Shown here: positions 30,663 to 39,010 of the stretch, piece by piece
Position numbering within the stretch: the first letter of the stretch is position 1
How the letters are laid out: the number at the start of each line of letters is the position of its first letter
DNA from: Candidatus Avelusimicrobium pullarium
Lineage (GTDB): Bacteria; Elusimicrobiota; Elusimicrobia; Elusimicrobiales; Elusimicrobiaceae
Direction: 5' to 3'
NCBI GenBank assembly: GCA_944323745.1
Contig: CALUTQ010000002.1
Span: forward strand, 310,001-374,000
DNA: 64,000 nt
The notes under the pieces: model-generated
The model's input: the letters and a program-made list of their open reading frames with translations, nothing else
Database searches by the model: none
What the model was told of the DNA's origin: nothing
Position numbers and translations under genes: made by a program

Positions 30663-31835
30663 ATGTTTTTTGACAAACCCGTAAACAATTTAACCTTTGA
30701 GGACGTCGTCCAATTCTGCCGGCAGCAGCTGCCGGAAGGCAAACAACTGGACTATAAATATTTTTTACCCAAAAATAAAGAAAAATTTGCCAAGACCATT
30801 GCCTCTTTTGCCAATGCGCTGGGCGGCACCGTCATCATCGGCGTAAATGACGACAAAAACGACAAGCCGCGCCCCCCCTTCACCGGCATTCCCTATCACG
30901 AAAAAATGCGCAATACCATAGAAGACATTATTCAAACCTACATTGACCCCATTGTGTTTGTGGACGTCAACACCTGCGTCAGCAAAGACGGGCAGCGTAT
31001 GTTTGTAGTCGTCAATATTCCGCAAAGCAACCTGACCCCGCATTTGGTGGGCAAACTCAAACGCGCCTACATCCGCACCGGCCAAAGCAGCCGGCCGGAA
31101 ATTCTGGTCCACCCCGACCGCCTGCCCTGGCTGCTGGATCACCGCAAAAAATCGGAACGCCTGCGCCATATTTTATATGACAAGGCCGAAAGTCATTTTG
31201 AAAATTACCTTAAAAACAAAAACATCCATCCGGCCGATTTGACCGTGGCAACCCTGTCCATTATGCCTTTGTATCCCGAAGAACCGCTTACCGACTACCG
31301 CAAACTGCCGCAGCTTATTTCCTGCGTTACGCAAGGCCTGAGCGCGCCGGCAAACGCAAAACTGCAGCCCGTGCAGGACGGCATTGCCGTCATTGAAGGC
31401 TCCCGCGGGATACATCAGCTGCAAGAGTTCAATGCATACGGTCTGTTAATGGCTAAATGGGACGCGGCAAAAACCGTATCGTTCAACGGGCACGACACGC
31501 GCGCCGTGGACTTTGTTGATTTGGCCTGCCATACGGTGCACTTTTTTCAATGTGCGCTTAAATTTATAGATAAACTTGCCTTTGGCGGGCCGCTTTATTT
31601 CCGTCTGAAAATGAATAACACCCGCGGCCTGCGCGCCCAGTTTGAAAACCAAACCGCTACCGTGCTGGAAGATTATTTGCGTTTAGACAATAACTTTAAC
31701 CTGGCCGAAGCTTCTGCCCGTCTGCGCGACATTTTGCATACCACGCTGCAAACCTCCGCCTGGGCTTTAGGGCTGCAGCTATCCGACCTGCAAATACAAG
31801 GCCTGTTAAACCGCTTATTAGAGGATAAAAAATGA
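30663..31835 (+). CDS. AlbA_2 (Schlafen-type) domain protein
   Basis: 390 aa. The N-terminal AlbA_2 domain (residues ~8-135) shows KQLDYKYFLPKNKEKFAKTIASFANALGGTVIIGVNDD and a VVNIPQSNLTPHLV strand, the pattern of Schlafen AlbA_2 proteins often annotated as putative ATP- or DNA-binding regulators. The C-terminal 240 residues are mixed helix and strand with no family recognised. Strong ribosome site AAGGGGGA. It overlaps a pilin gene by 4 bp (ATGA), so the two are translated together. Its role, regulator or other, is unknown. Confidence 0.7.
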   Translation: MFFDKPVNNLTFEDVVQFCRQQLPEGKQLDYKYFLPKNKEKFAKTIASFANALGGTVIIGVNDDKNDKPRPPFTGIPYHEKMRNTIEDIIQTYIDPIVFVDVNTCVSKDGQRMFVVVNIPQSNLTPHLVGKLKRAYIRTGQSSRPEILVHPDRLPWLLDHRKKSERLRHILYDKAESHFENYLKNKNIHPADLTVATLSIMPLYPEEPLTDYRKLPQLISCVTQGLSAPANAKLQPVQDGIAVIEGSRGIHQLQEFNAYGLLMAKWDAAKTVSFNGHDTRAVDFVDLACHTVHFFQCALKFIDKLAFGGPLYFRLKMNNTRGLRAQFENQTATVLEDYLRLDNNFNLAEASARLRDILHTTLQTSAWALGLQLSDLQIQGLLNRLLEDKK

Positions 31836-32305
31836 ACAAAGCTTTTACGTTAATTGAACTGCTGGTCGTCATTCTTATCGTCGGCATTTTAACTGCCGTT
31901 GCTTTGCCCGCTTACCAAAACGCGGTGCAAAGCGCCCGCAATGCAGAAGCCACTATCTGGTGGGGCCAGCTGCGCCGTGCCGGACTGGCCCGTTATATGA
32001 CGCAGGAACGGGCCGAACGATACGAACAGGACGTAAACCAAAACGGCAAATTAAAATATTTTACGGTGCAATTTTTCTGCCGTACGAAAGAAGACCCTGC
32101 CAAAAATTGCTGGGAGTTTGAGCTTCGTTTAAAAGACGCAAACCAACGCATTCAATATTTTTTGGCCACGCAAAACAATATGCAGGAGCTGGTCTGCGTA
32201 CCGCTTAACGGCGCAGGGGAAAGCTTCTGCCGCGGGCAGGCCGCCAACGAAGACGAACCCGATGCCCAAATAGAAGGGCAAGACGGCTTTGTCATACGCA
32301 ATTAA
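31832..32305 (+). CDS. Type IV pilin coupled to AlbA_2 gene
   Basis: 157 aa with a very short leader MNKA (no Gly before the cleavage point; Ala instead) and FTLIELLVVILIVGILTAVA, Glu5 present. The Ala at -1 is tolerated by some prepilin peptidases but is rarer than Gly. The C-terminus has Cys pairs (FFCRTKEDPAKNCWEFE, LVCVPLNGAGESFCRG) and an acidic tail. Translation is coupled to the AlbA_2 gene through the ATGA overlap. Confidence 0.77.
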   Translation: MNKAFTLIELLVVILIVGILTAVALPAYQNAVQSARNAEATIWWGQLRRAGLARYMTQERAERYEQDVNQNGKLKYFTVQFFCRTKEDPAKNCWEFELRLKDANQRIQYFLATQNNMQELVCVPLNGAGESFCRGQAANEDEPDAQIEGQDGFVIRN

Positions 32306-32341
32306 AGGGGCTTTTTCCCTCTAAGCACAGAGGAAATTTGC

Positions 32342-32347
32342 TATTAT
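32342..32347 (+). promoter_or_regulatory. -10 element six bases before kdsA start
   Basis: TATTAT preceded by TTTGC lies only 6 bp before the kdsA ATG, which lacks a ribosome site. That spacing would start the RNA at or next to the ATG, implying a leaderless message. Confidence 0.5.
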
Positions 32348-32353
32348 GTAAGT

Positions 32354-33181
32354 ATGCAAAAAACAGTAAAAGTCGGCAATATCAAAATATCCAACACTCT
32401 CCCGCTTGTTTTTATGGCGGGCACGTGCGTGATTGAAAGCGAAGAGCATTATATAAATACCGCCAAAACGCTTAAAAAAATCATCGCCAAAACGGGCCAC
32501 CCGTATATTTTAAAAGCTTCTTTTGACAAAGCCAACCGCACCTCTTTAAACGCCTACCGCGGCCCCGGCTTGGCCAAAGGGCTGGAAATTTTGGAAAAAG
32601 CCAAGCGCATTACCGGCCTTCCGCTGGTGGTGGACGTACACGAACCCTGGCAGGCCGAAGAAGTGGCCCGCGTGGCGGATATGCTGCAAATACCGGCTTT
32701 TCTGTGCCGGCAAACCGACTTGGTGCTGGCCTGCGCCGCCACCGGCAAAGCGGTCAACGTAAAAAAAGGCCAGTTTTTAGCTCCTTCCGCTATGGAGCAA
32801 ATCATCAAAAAAATAGAATCGCAAGGCAACCATAAAATTTTGCTCACCGAACGCGGCGCCAGCTTTGGCTATGGCGATTTGGTGGTAGATATGCGCTCGC
32901 TGGAAATTATGAAGCAATTCGGCTACCCTGTGATTTTTGATGCCACCCACTCCGTGCAAAAACCGGGTGCCTTGGGCACCGCCACCGGCGGCAACAGTGC
33001 TTTGGCCCCCGTGCTGGCCAAGGCTGCCACGGCATTGGGCATTGCCGGCGTGTTTTTTGAAGCACACCCCAACCCCAAAGAAGCGCTTTCCGACGGGCCC
33101 AATTCCCTGGATATGAAACAGGTGGAAAAGATGACCCGTCAGTTAAGCCAAATTGATGCGCTGGTTAAAAAATTTAAATAG
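32354..33181 (+). CDS. kdsA: 2-dehydro-3-deoxyphosphooctonate aldolase (Kdo-8-P synthase)
   Basis: 275 aa. It condenses phosphoenolpyruvate with arabinose-5-phosphate to Kdo-8-phosphate, the first Kdo step. Diagnostic segments are MAGTCVIESEEH, LKASFDKANRTS, RGPGLAKGLEIL, PAFLCRQTDLVLACA, VKKGQFLAPS, LTERGASFGYGDLVVDMRS, and FDATHSVQKPGALG. The final region has FFEAHPNPKEALSDGPNSL. Full length for the family. First gene of an LPS operon that continues with kdsD and lptCAB. Confidence 0.96.
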   Translation: MQKTVKVGNIKISNTLPLVFMAGTCVIESEEHYINTAKTLKKIIAKTGHPYILKASFDKANRTSLNAYRGPGLAKGLEILEKAKRITGLPLVVDVHEPWQAEEVARVADMLQIPAFLCRQTDLVLACAATGKAVNVKKGQFLAPSAMEQIIKKIESQGNHKILLTERGASFGYGDLVVDMRSLEIMKQFGYPVIFDATHSVQKPGALGTATGGNSALAPVLAKAATALGIAGVFFEAHPNPKEALSDGPNSLDMKQVEKMTRQLSQIDALVKKFK

Positions 33182-33188
33182 GTGTTTT

Positions 33189-33356
33189 ATGGCCGAACCT
33201 TTTATCCCCACCCTTAAATGGCACATAAAAGTATTGGCCGTGTTATTGGCGTTATGCACGGCAGCGTTTTTTGTGGTGTCTTATGCCACCGCCCGCCTGC
33301 CCGTGCAATATCAAAAGAAAACCCCGGCCCCCGAAACGACCCCGTGGCTGGACTAG
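33189..33356 (+). CDS. 55-aa single-helix membrane protein
   Basis: A short open frame between kdsA and kdsD, 7 bp after the former and 8 bp before the latter, with AGGTG upstream. It has a basic N-terminus (IPTLKWHIK), one membrane helix (VLAVLLALCTAAFFVVSYA), and a Pro/Lys-rich tail ending TTPWLD, probably periplasmic. No family recognised. Its tight spacing in an operon argues that it is expressed. A scaffold for the Kdo or Lpt proteins is a guess only. Confidence 0.55.
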   Translation: MAEPFIPTLKWHIKVLAVLLALCTAAFFVVSYATARLPVQYQKKTPAPETTPWLD

Positions 33357-33364
33357 AGGCATAT

Positions 33365-34360
33365 ATGAAATACGACGATAAAGATATTTTAAAGACGGCC
33401 CGCCACGTGTTAAGCGTGGAACACAAAGCGTTGGAACTTTCGCGCAAAAGTTTGGATGACGGTTTTTTAAAAGCCGTTAAAGCCTGTGCCGAAACGAAGG
33501 GACGCATCGTCGTATTGGGTATTGGTAAAAGCGGGTTAATCGGACGGAAAATTTCCGCCACGCTGGCCTCTACGGGTACGCCGTCTTTTTTTGTGCATCC
33601 GGTGGAAGCCCTGCACGGCGACTTGGGAATGATTATGAGCGGGGACGTTATTTTGGCCATTTCCTTTTCCGGCCAGACGGAAGAAATCAATAAAATTCTC
33701 CCCTCCTTGGCGCGGCGAAAACTGACCATTATTTCTATGACGGGGCACGAAAATTCCAAACTGGCCCTGATGTCGGACATTCACGTTAAAATTTACATTG
33801 AACGGGAAGCCTGCCCCTATAATTTGGCGCCCACCGCCTCCACCACGGCTACGCTGGCCGTGGGCGACGCGATGGCCGTGTGCCTGATGAAAATAAAACA
33901 TTTTGAAAAAACCGATTTTGCCCTTTTTCACCCGGGCGGTTCCTTGGGCAAATTGCTCACCCAGCAAGTAAAAGATTTAATGCGCAAGGGCAAAAATAAC
34001 CCGACGGTGCCCGAAAGCGCCACCGTAAAAGACGCCTTGCTGGTAATGACCAAAAGCAATGCGGCCGGCGCCACCAGCATCGTGGACAAAAAAGGCAAGC
34101 TGGTAGGTTACTTTACTGACGGTGACTTGCGCCGCGAACTGCAAAAAAACGAAAATGTGCTCAGCAAAAAAATAACCGACGTAATGACGCGCAACCCCTA
34201 CCATATTTTAGACACGGCCCCCGCCATTGACGCGGCTAAGATGATTCATTCCACCCACGTAGACAATATACCGGTGCTGAACAAAGCCGGCACCGTGGTG
34301 GGCATTATAGACGAAAAAGACCTCATTGAATTTATTGCAATGCTGGATAAAAAACAATGA
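33365..34360 (+). CDS. kdsD: Arabinose-5-phosphate isomerase
   Basis: 331 aa. An N-terminal SIS domain (GRIVVLGIGKSGLIGRKISATLASTGTPSFFVHPVEALHGDLGMI, with ISFSGQTEE) is followed by two CBS repeats (residues ~210-330). It converts ribulose-5-phosphate to arabinose-5-phosphate for KdsA. The conserved FHPGGSLGK is present. The ATG at 33365 has GAGG upstream; an upstream frame start was rejected. Stop overlaps the lptC start by 4 bp. Confidence 0.94.
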   Translation: MKYDDKDILKTARHVLSVEHKALELSRKSLDDGFLKAVKACAETKGRIVVLGIGKSGLIGRKISATLASTGTPSFFVHPVEALHGDLGMIMSGDVILAISFSGQTEEINKILPSLARRKLTIISMTGHENSKLALMSDIHVKIYIEREACPYNLAPTASTTATLAVGDAMAVCLMKIKHFEKTDFALFHPGGSLGKLLTQQVKDLMRKGKNNPTVPESATVKDALLVMTKSNAAGATSIVDKKGKLVGYFTDGDLRRELQKNENVLSKKITDVMTRNPYHILDTAPAIDAAKMIHSTHVDNIPVLNKAGTVVGIIDEKDLIEFIAMLDKKQ

Positions 34361-34893
34361 AAAAATTAACCGCTTTTTTGCTGTTTGTTTTTTTGCTTGG
34401 CGCCTGCGGGAACGAAAAAAATTTTTCTCCTGACGACGGCGATATGCAGCGCGCCGAACAGGTAACTATTTTTGAATCTAAAGACAGCCAAAAAAAATGG
34501 ATCTTGCGCGCCGACGAGGTGGACTTTGCCGACCTCAACAATGCCGTGCTGTTTAACCCCCGCCTGCTGCTGCGCGAAAACGGACAGGACAGTGCCGAAG
34601 TAACCGGCGACAAAGGCACCTTTGATTACGTAAAAAAATTAGTCAGCATAGAAGGCAACGCCCGCGTACACTCCTTTAAGGAACAGACCGATTTGACAAC
34701 GGACCGCTTTTTTTATGACGTAAACAAAGACCGCGTTTGGTCCGACAAAAAAACCGTTGTCGTGCGCGGCAACACTAAAGTAACGGCCCAAGGCGGCATA
34801 GAAACCGATTCCAAACTCAATGTAATTGAACTCAAAAAGCAAACCACCCAATTGCCGCAAAACGTCAAGCAATTGCAGTCGGAGGTCAAATGA
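34357..34893 (+). CDS. lptC: LptC-like LPS export protein, predicted lipoprotein
   Basis: 178 aa. A signal with lipobox LLGAC (Cys ~20) replaces the usual uncleaved membrane anchor of LptC. The remainder is a beta-jellyroll-type sequence with WILRADEVDFADLNNAVLFNPRLLL and VTGDKGTFDYVKKLVSIEGNARVHS, typical of OstA/LptC folds. It should take LPS from LptBFG in the inner membrane and pass it to LptA. LptF/G are not in this window. Overlaps both neighbours by 4 bp. Confidence 0.82.
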   Translation: MKKLTAFLLFVFLLGACGNEKNFSPDDGDMQRAEQVTIFESKDSQKKWILRADEVDFADLNNAVLFNPRLLLRENGQDSAEVTGDKGTFDYVKKLVSIEGNARVHSFKEQTDLTTDRFFYDVNKDRVWSDKKTVVVRGNTKVTAQGGIETDSKLNVIELKKQTTQLPQNVKQLQSEVK

Positions 34894-35840
34894 GCCCGTC
34901 CGTATGGCAACGCCTGTGGCGCGGGGGCTGTATTTTAACGGCAGCCGTTTGTCTGAGCGGCTGTTTTTCGCTGCAGGACAAACAGCCCGTTGCGCAGCAA
35001 GCGCCCCAGCCGGCCGCGGCTAAAGCGTTGGCGGAACAAAAGAAACAAGAGCTGCAAAAAAAGTCCACTCCCGACAAATTGCCCGAAACGCTGGGCGGCG
35101 CCATAACCAGCGACCGCTGGGTAATTTATAAAGAAAAACAAGAAGAAGAATTTAAAGGAAACGTACATTACGATAACGGCATCTATGCCTTCCGCGCAGA
35201 CTATGCGCTTTCCCAACGCAAACAAAACCTTTTTACGGCTAAAGGCAATGTGTTTGCCCGTTACAATGCACCGGACGGCGCCTGGTATGAACTGTATGCG
35301 GAAAAAGCCGCCTATAATTACCAAACCGGCAAAGGATATGCACAGTCCGCAGCCCCGCGCCAAATCAAACTGGTCTACCAAACGGCCAAAGGTGATTTGA
35401 TTACGGCCTACGCCCAAAAAGCCGATTTTAACACTAAAGAAGAAACCTATGTTTTAAGCACAAACGTGCGGGTAATCTATCAGGGCAAAGACGGGCAGCG
35501 TGCTACGCTTAAAGCCCAACGGATGACGGCCAAACAAAAAGAAAACTACGCCTTGCTGCAGGGCGGGGCGGAAGCGGCAAACGCCGATTACAATTTAAAA
35601 GCACAAACCATTGAATATAAAGGGTTGCAAGGCTATACTTATGCTTACGGCGGGCGCCCGCTGCTGGAAGGCAAAACCGAAGACGGCACATTTGCTATAA
35701 TAGCAGACAAGGTAACGGCCGAAAATACCTCCCGCAATATTACCCTTTCGGGCAAGGTGGAAGGCTGGACGGTGTCTAAACAAATCAATGCTTCCAAGGC
35801 GAATGAATCTTTAGGACTTAATTATGGAACTGCGCAGTGA
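34890..35840 (+). CDS. lptA: LptA/OstA-like LPS bridge protein, predicted lipoprotein
   Basis: 316 aa, longer than E. coli LptA (about 185). A lipobox LSGCF near residue 27 predicts a lipid anchor, unusual for LptA. Repeated jellyroll strands follow (FKGNVHYDNGIYAFRADYAL, TAKGNVFARYNAPDGAWYELYAEKA, LQGGAEAANADYNLKAQTIEYK, ITLSGKVEG). It is thought to form the periplasmic bridge for LPS. The extra length could allow one molecule to span more. It overlaps lptB by 17 bp. Confidence 0.8.
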   Translation: MSPSVWQRLWRGGCILTAAVCLSGCFSLQDKQPVAQQAPQPAAAKALAEQKKQELQKKSTPDKLPETLGGAITSDRWVIYKEKQEEEFKGNVHYDNGIYAFRADYALSQRKQNLFTAKGNVFARYNAPDGAWYELYAEKAAYNYQTGKGYAQSAAPRQIKLVYQTAKGDLITAYAQKADFNTKEETYVLSTNVRVIYQGKDGQRATLKAQRMTAKQKENYALLQGGAEAANADYNLKAQTIEYKGLQGYTYAYGGRPLLEGKTEDGTFAIIADKVTAENTSRNITLSGKVEGWTVSKQINASKANESLGLNYGTAQ

Positions 35841-36543
35841 CAAAGTAGTAAAAGTATACAAAGACCGTATGGTGGTAAAAGGAGTGGATATCCACGTAAA
35901 ATCGGGCGAGATTGTCGGCCTTTTGGGCCCCAACGGCGCCGGCAAAACCACCACGTTTTATATGATGGTGGGGTTTATCCGGCCTACCAAAGGACGGGTG
36001 TTTATTGATAATGAAGAAGTAACCCCCCTGCCTATGTACGAACGGGCCCGCCACGGGTTGGGCTATCTGGCACAGGAACCGACCATTTTTAAAGGGCTTA
36101 CCGTGGAAGAAAATCTGCTGGCCGTGCTGGAACGTATTTTGGACGACAAACAAGAACAAAAACGCCGCGTGGACGCCCTGCTTAACGAATTTGGCCTTAC
36201 CAAACTGGCACGCCAAAAAGCTTGGACGCTTTCCGGCGGCGAAAAACGCCGTATGGAAATCGCCCGCTGTATGATCAGCAACCCCAAAATTATTTTGCTT
36301 GACGAACCGTTTGTGGGTATTGACCCCATTACCGTATCGGATCTGCGCCATATGATTTTTAAACTCAAAGACAAAGGCATCGGCGTGCTGATTACCGACC
36401 ATAACGTGCGCGAAACCCTGCCGCTGACCGAAAGAGCCTACCTGATTTACGACGGTAAAATTTTGGTGGAAGGAGACCAAAATACGCTGTTGAACGATCC
36501 GGATGCCAGACGTCTTTATCTGGGCGAAGACTTTAAAATGTAA
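35824..36543 (+). CDS. lptB: LPS export ABC ATPase LptB
   Basis: 239 aa. Walker A GPNGAGKTTTF, Q-loop region YLAQEPTIFKGLTVEENLLAV, signature LSGGEKRRMEIARC, Walker B KIILLDEPFVGIDP, and the LptB-typical C-terminus ITDHNVRETLPLTERAYLIYDGKILVEG. It powers LPS extraction with LptFG. The start overlaps lptA, so translation is coupled. Confidence 0.96.
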   Translation: MELRSDKVVKVYKDRMVVKGVDIHVKSGEIVGLLGPNGAGKTTTFYMMVGFIRPTKGRVFIDNEEVTPLPMYERARHGLGYLAQEPTIFKGLTVEENLLAVLERILDDKQEQKRRVDALLNEFGLTKLARQKAWTLSGGEKRRMEIARCMISNPKIILLDEPFVGIDPITVSDLRHMIFKLKDKGIGVLITDHNVRETLPLTERAYLIYDGKILVEGDQNTLLNDPDARRLYLGEDFKM

Positions 36544-36548
36544 CGTAT

Positions 36549-37376
36549 ATGCAGCCAGACTTTTCTGCCGTTTCCAAAGCGCTTCAAAACACATTTGACC
36601 GGACATTCCACGAAAAGGCCCAATTTATTCCTTCGGCAGCGGACGTGGCGCGCCTGGTGGAAGGCCTGCGCGCCCTGCTTTGCCAATACAGTTTACACAG
36701 CGACACGCACGAACAAACCCTGCTGCTGCAGCAATATGCCACCCTTCTGGAAAAGCAAATTCTTAACGCACGCTGTTTGCTTTGCCGCCAAAAAAGCGAC
36801 TGCGCCCTCTGCCGCAGCCAAGCCAAGCAAATCACCCTGCGTTTTATAGCCGAATTGCCCCGCATTCAACAGCTGATGATGACCGACATCCGCGCCGCTT
36901 ACGAAGGCGACCCCGCCGCCGTAGATGAAATAGAAACAATGCTTTGCTACCCCGGCGTGCGGGCTATTACGTATCAGCGTATGGCGCATTTTTTGTATCA
37001 ATGCGGGGTGCGTATCGTACCGCGTATTATTACGGAATACGGGCACAGTTTAACCGGCATTGACATACATCCCGGGGCGCAAATAGGCCCGTCGTTTTTT
37101 ATTGACCACGGTACGGGGGTAGTTATTGGGGAAACCTGCGTAATTGGTGCACGCGTAAAACTCTACCAAGGCGTCACGCTGGGAGCAAAAAGCTTTCCGC
37201 TGGATGAGCACGGCAACCCCGTCAAAGGCATCAAACGCCACCCGAATATCGGCGATGACGTCATTATTTATGCAGAAACGACCGTGCTGGGTGACATTAC
37301 CGTCGGGGCGGGCTCGGTTATCGGGGCCAATAAATGGATCACGCAAGATGTCCCCCCGCACAGCAAAATCAATTAA
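36549..37376 (+). CDS. cysE: Serine O-acetyltransferase
   Basis: 275 aa. The C-terminal left-handed beta-helix shows IDIHPGAQIGPSFFIDHGTGVVIGETCVIG and VKLYQGVTLGAKSF, with the catalytic His/Asp pattern of CysE/EpsC, and TTVLGDITVGAGSVIGANKW. It acetylates L-serine for cysteine synthesis. The N-terminal ~150 residues are EpsC-like but carry an unusual Cys cluster (CLLCRQKSDCALC) near residues 77-89. No cysK neighbour is visible. No ribosome site precedes the ATG, which lies 5 bp after lptB, so it probably depends on upstream translation. Confidence 0.88.
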   Translation: MQPDFSAVSKALQNTFDRTFHEKAQFIPSAADVARLVEGLRALLCQYSLHSDTHEQTLLLQQYATLLEKQILNARCLLCRQKSDCALCRSQAKQITLRFIAELPRIQQLMMTDIRAAYEGDPAAVDEIETMLCYPGVRAITYQRMAHFLYQCGVRIVPRIITEYGHSLTGIDIHPGAQIGPSFFIDHGTGVVIGETCVIGARVKLYQGVTLGAKSFPLDEHGNPVKGIKRHPNIGDDVIIYAETTVLGDITVGAGSVIGANKWITQDVPPHSKIN

Positions 37377-37380
37377 CCAT

Positions 37381-37410
37381 AAAAAACCCCGCTTTAAAGC
37401 GGGGTTTTTT
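37381..37410. terminator. Bidirectional terminator between cysE and pilin trio
   Basis: Symmetric AAAAAACCCCGCTTT/AAAGCGGGGTTTTTT. A T-run follows the stem on either strand, so it ends both the LPS operon (plus) and the pilin genes (minus). Confidence 0.92.
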
Positions 37411-37423
37411 AAATTAGCGGGAA

Positions 37424-37903
37424 TTAGCGGCAACTGCCAAGCGAATAACTGTCCAAGCCGTATATATCACACGTGCCGGAGCAAAACAGTTTGCGTCCGC
37501 TACTGCGATATTCCGCACACAGGCTGGAGCTGGAAGAAGCGCAATAGTCCGGCGCCGTCTCCCCCAAATACAGGAAAATCGTGCCGGCTGCGTCCCCGCG
37601 CAAGCGCTTGGCGCAGACCGCATTGGGGTAAGACCCCGGATACAAACCGTACGAAAAATCGTCGCTGTCGGGCACTTTAATGTCCAGCAAATTCATTCCG
37701 AACGCGCCGGAGGTATAGCGGCTCATATTCATACTGTCCATCGTGCGCAGTTTGGCTTCGCTTAAACGTTTCAACACCGTGCTTACTTCAGCCAGGCGCG
37801 ATTTTTCCACCGTCCGTTCATAGATGGGAACAGACATCGTTATCAGGATGGTCATAATCAAAACGGCCACCAAAATTTCCACCAGCGTGAACCCTTTTTT
37901 CAT
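37424..37903 (-). CDS. Type IV pilin (third of trio)
   Basis: 159 aa. MKKG then FTLVEILVAVLIMTILITMS, Glu5 present. A helical extension YERTVEKSRLAEVSTVLKRL is followed by a Cys-rich C-terminus (ALSSSS-type Ser run; LCAEYRSSGRKLFCSGTCDIYG) and ends ..GSC. Last gene of a three-pilin minus-strand set ending at the bidirectional terminator. The KLFCSGTCDIY segment aligns with the C-terminal motif of the neighbour at 37907. Confidence 0.82.
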   Translation of the reverse strand: MKKGFTLVEILVAVLIMTILITMSVPIYERTVEKSRLAEVSTVLKRLSEAKLRTMDSMNMSRYTSGAFGMNLLDIKVPDSDDFSYGLYPGSYPNAVCAKRLRGDAAGTIFLYLGETAPDYCASSSSSLCAEYRSSGRKLFCSGTCDIYGLDSYSLGSCR

Positions 37904-37906
37904 TGT

Positions 37907-38371
37907 TTACTCCACGTTATAAATATCGCAGGCGCCGCTGCCGGCGTCTTGGCAATTATAAAAATTTTGCCCGTCATAACTCATTGTCGTACCCGGATAA
38001 TTCCCTGCAGTTTGGGTAATATTTACGCTGCAGTCATTCTGCAGTGCATACTGAAAACCGGCCCCGGCAATGACCCCGTCGGACACCAAGGTAAAACCGG
38101 TAGGCAGCAATTCCTCGCTGCCGATATCCAAGCGGTTCATACGCCATCTGTTGCCGCTGGAGGCCAGCGGTACGCTGGAATAGTTATCTACCCCCCATTC
38201 CGAAATAAGCCGCTGGCAGGAATCATACATAGATTTAGCCATTACCTGCGCTTTGGTAAAGCGGCTTCTGTCCACCACTTTGCGGTATTGGGGCAAAGCC
38301 ACGGACGTTAAAATGCCGATAATCATTACCACGGCCATCAATTCCATTAACGTAAACCCTCTTTTATTCAT
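37907..38371 (-). CDS. Type IV pilin (second of trio)
   Basis: 154 aa. MNKRG leader and FTLMELMAVVMIIGILTSVA, Glu5 present, then LPQYRKVVDRSRFTKAQVMA. The C-terminus has MSYDGQNFYNCQDAGSGACDIYN, a motif shared in part with the two neighbouring pilins. Three bases separate it from the next gene. It is a close paralogue of 38378 by layout (DGQNF then Cys). Confidence 0.84.
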   Translation of the reverse strand: MNKRGFTLMELMAVVMIIGILTSVALPQYRKVVDRSRFTKAQVMAKSMYDSCQRLISEWGVDNYSSVPLASSGNRWRMNRLDIGSEELLPTGFTLVSDGVIAGAGFQYALQNDCSVNITQTAGNYPGTTMSYDGQNFYNCQDAGSGACDIYNVE

Positions 38372-38377
38372 AAGCCC

Positions 38378-38854
38378 TCACTCATTCCAAGTAGAAGCGC
38401 CCCACACCGTGCACGCTTTGGCCCCTTCTCCGCTCAAACCGGAGGTGGAACATCTAAAATTCTGTCCGTCAAAATAAATTTTTGCGCCTTGGTAATCGCC
38501 TTTAATGGCAGTTGCCGTAATAGAAGGCCCTAAGGTATAAGCAAAATTTTCCGTATTTAAAGTCAGGGCGTTATTGGCAAACGTTCCTTTGGCCATAATG
38601 TCCAATTTACGGAAATTGGCCACGCCGTTTTCTACAGCCACGCCGCAGTTGGCTTTTCCGTTTTCCCAAGCCAGGCGCTCGCAGGAGTCATATACCGCAC
38701 GCATCAGCGTCAGCGCTTCGGCCACGCGCGCACGTTCTACGGAGCGGCGGTACTGCGGCAGCGCGATAGCAGACAAAATGCCTAAAATCATTACAATAAC
38801 CAGCAGTTCTATCAGCGTAAACCCGTCTTTGTGTTTAGCAGAAAAGATGCCCAT
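38378..38854 (-). CDS. Type IV pilin (first of trio)
   Basis: 158 aa. Leader MGIFSAKHKDG and FTLIELLVIVMILGILSAIA with Glu5, then LPQYRRSVERARVAEALTLM. The C-terminus carries IYFDGQNFRCSTSG and ACTVWG. The ATG at 38854 has GGGAG at proper spacing and was preferred over the in-frame ATG at 38875. Together with the following two genes it forms a paralogous array. Confidence 0.83.
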   Translation of the reverse strand: MGIFSAKHKDGFTLIELLVIVMILGILSAIALPQYRRSVERARVAEALTLMRAVYDSCERLAWENGKANCGVAVENGVANFRKLDIMAKGTFANNALTLNTENFAYTLGPSITATAIKGDYQGAKIYFDGQNFRCSTSGLSGEGAKACTVWGASTWNE

Positions 38855-38954
38855 AATTTCTCCCTCTATAAGCATATGCTTTTTTTACATTATTACAATA
38901 TCCATTATAACAAATCCATTTCTCTTGCAAACTGCCCGCCGCAGCCAAATTTGC

Positions 38955-38960
38955 TATCAT
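38955..38960 (+). promoter_or_regulatory. -10 element of guaC
   Basis: TATCAT with TTTGC directly upstream, 50 bp before the guaC ATG. No clear -35 hexamer. It shares the extended -10 form seen elsewhere in this window. Confidence 0.45.
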
Positions 38961-39010
38961 ATTTAACGGCCCGGAGGCCGCAAGACCAATTTGCCCGGGT
39001 GGAGCCATTT

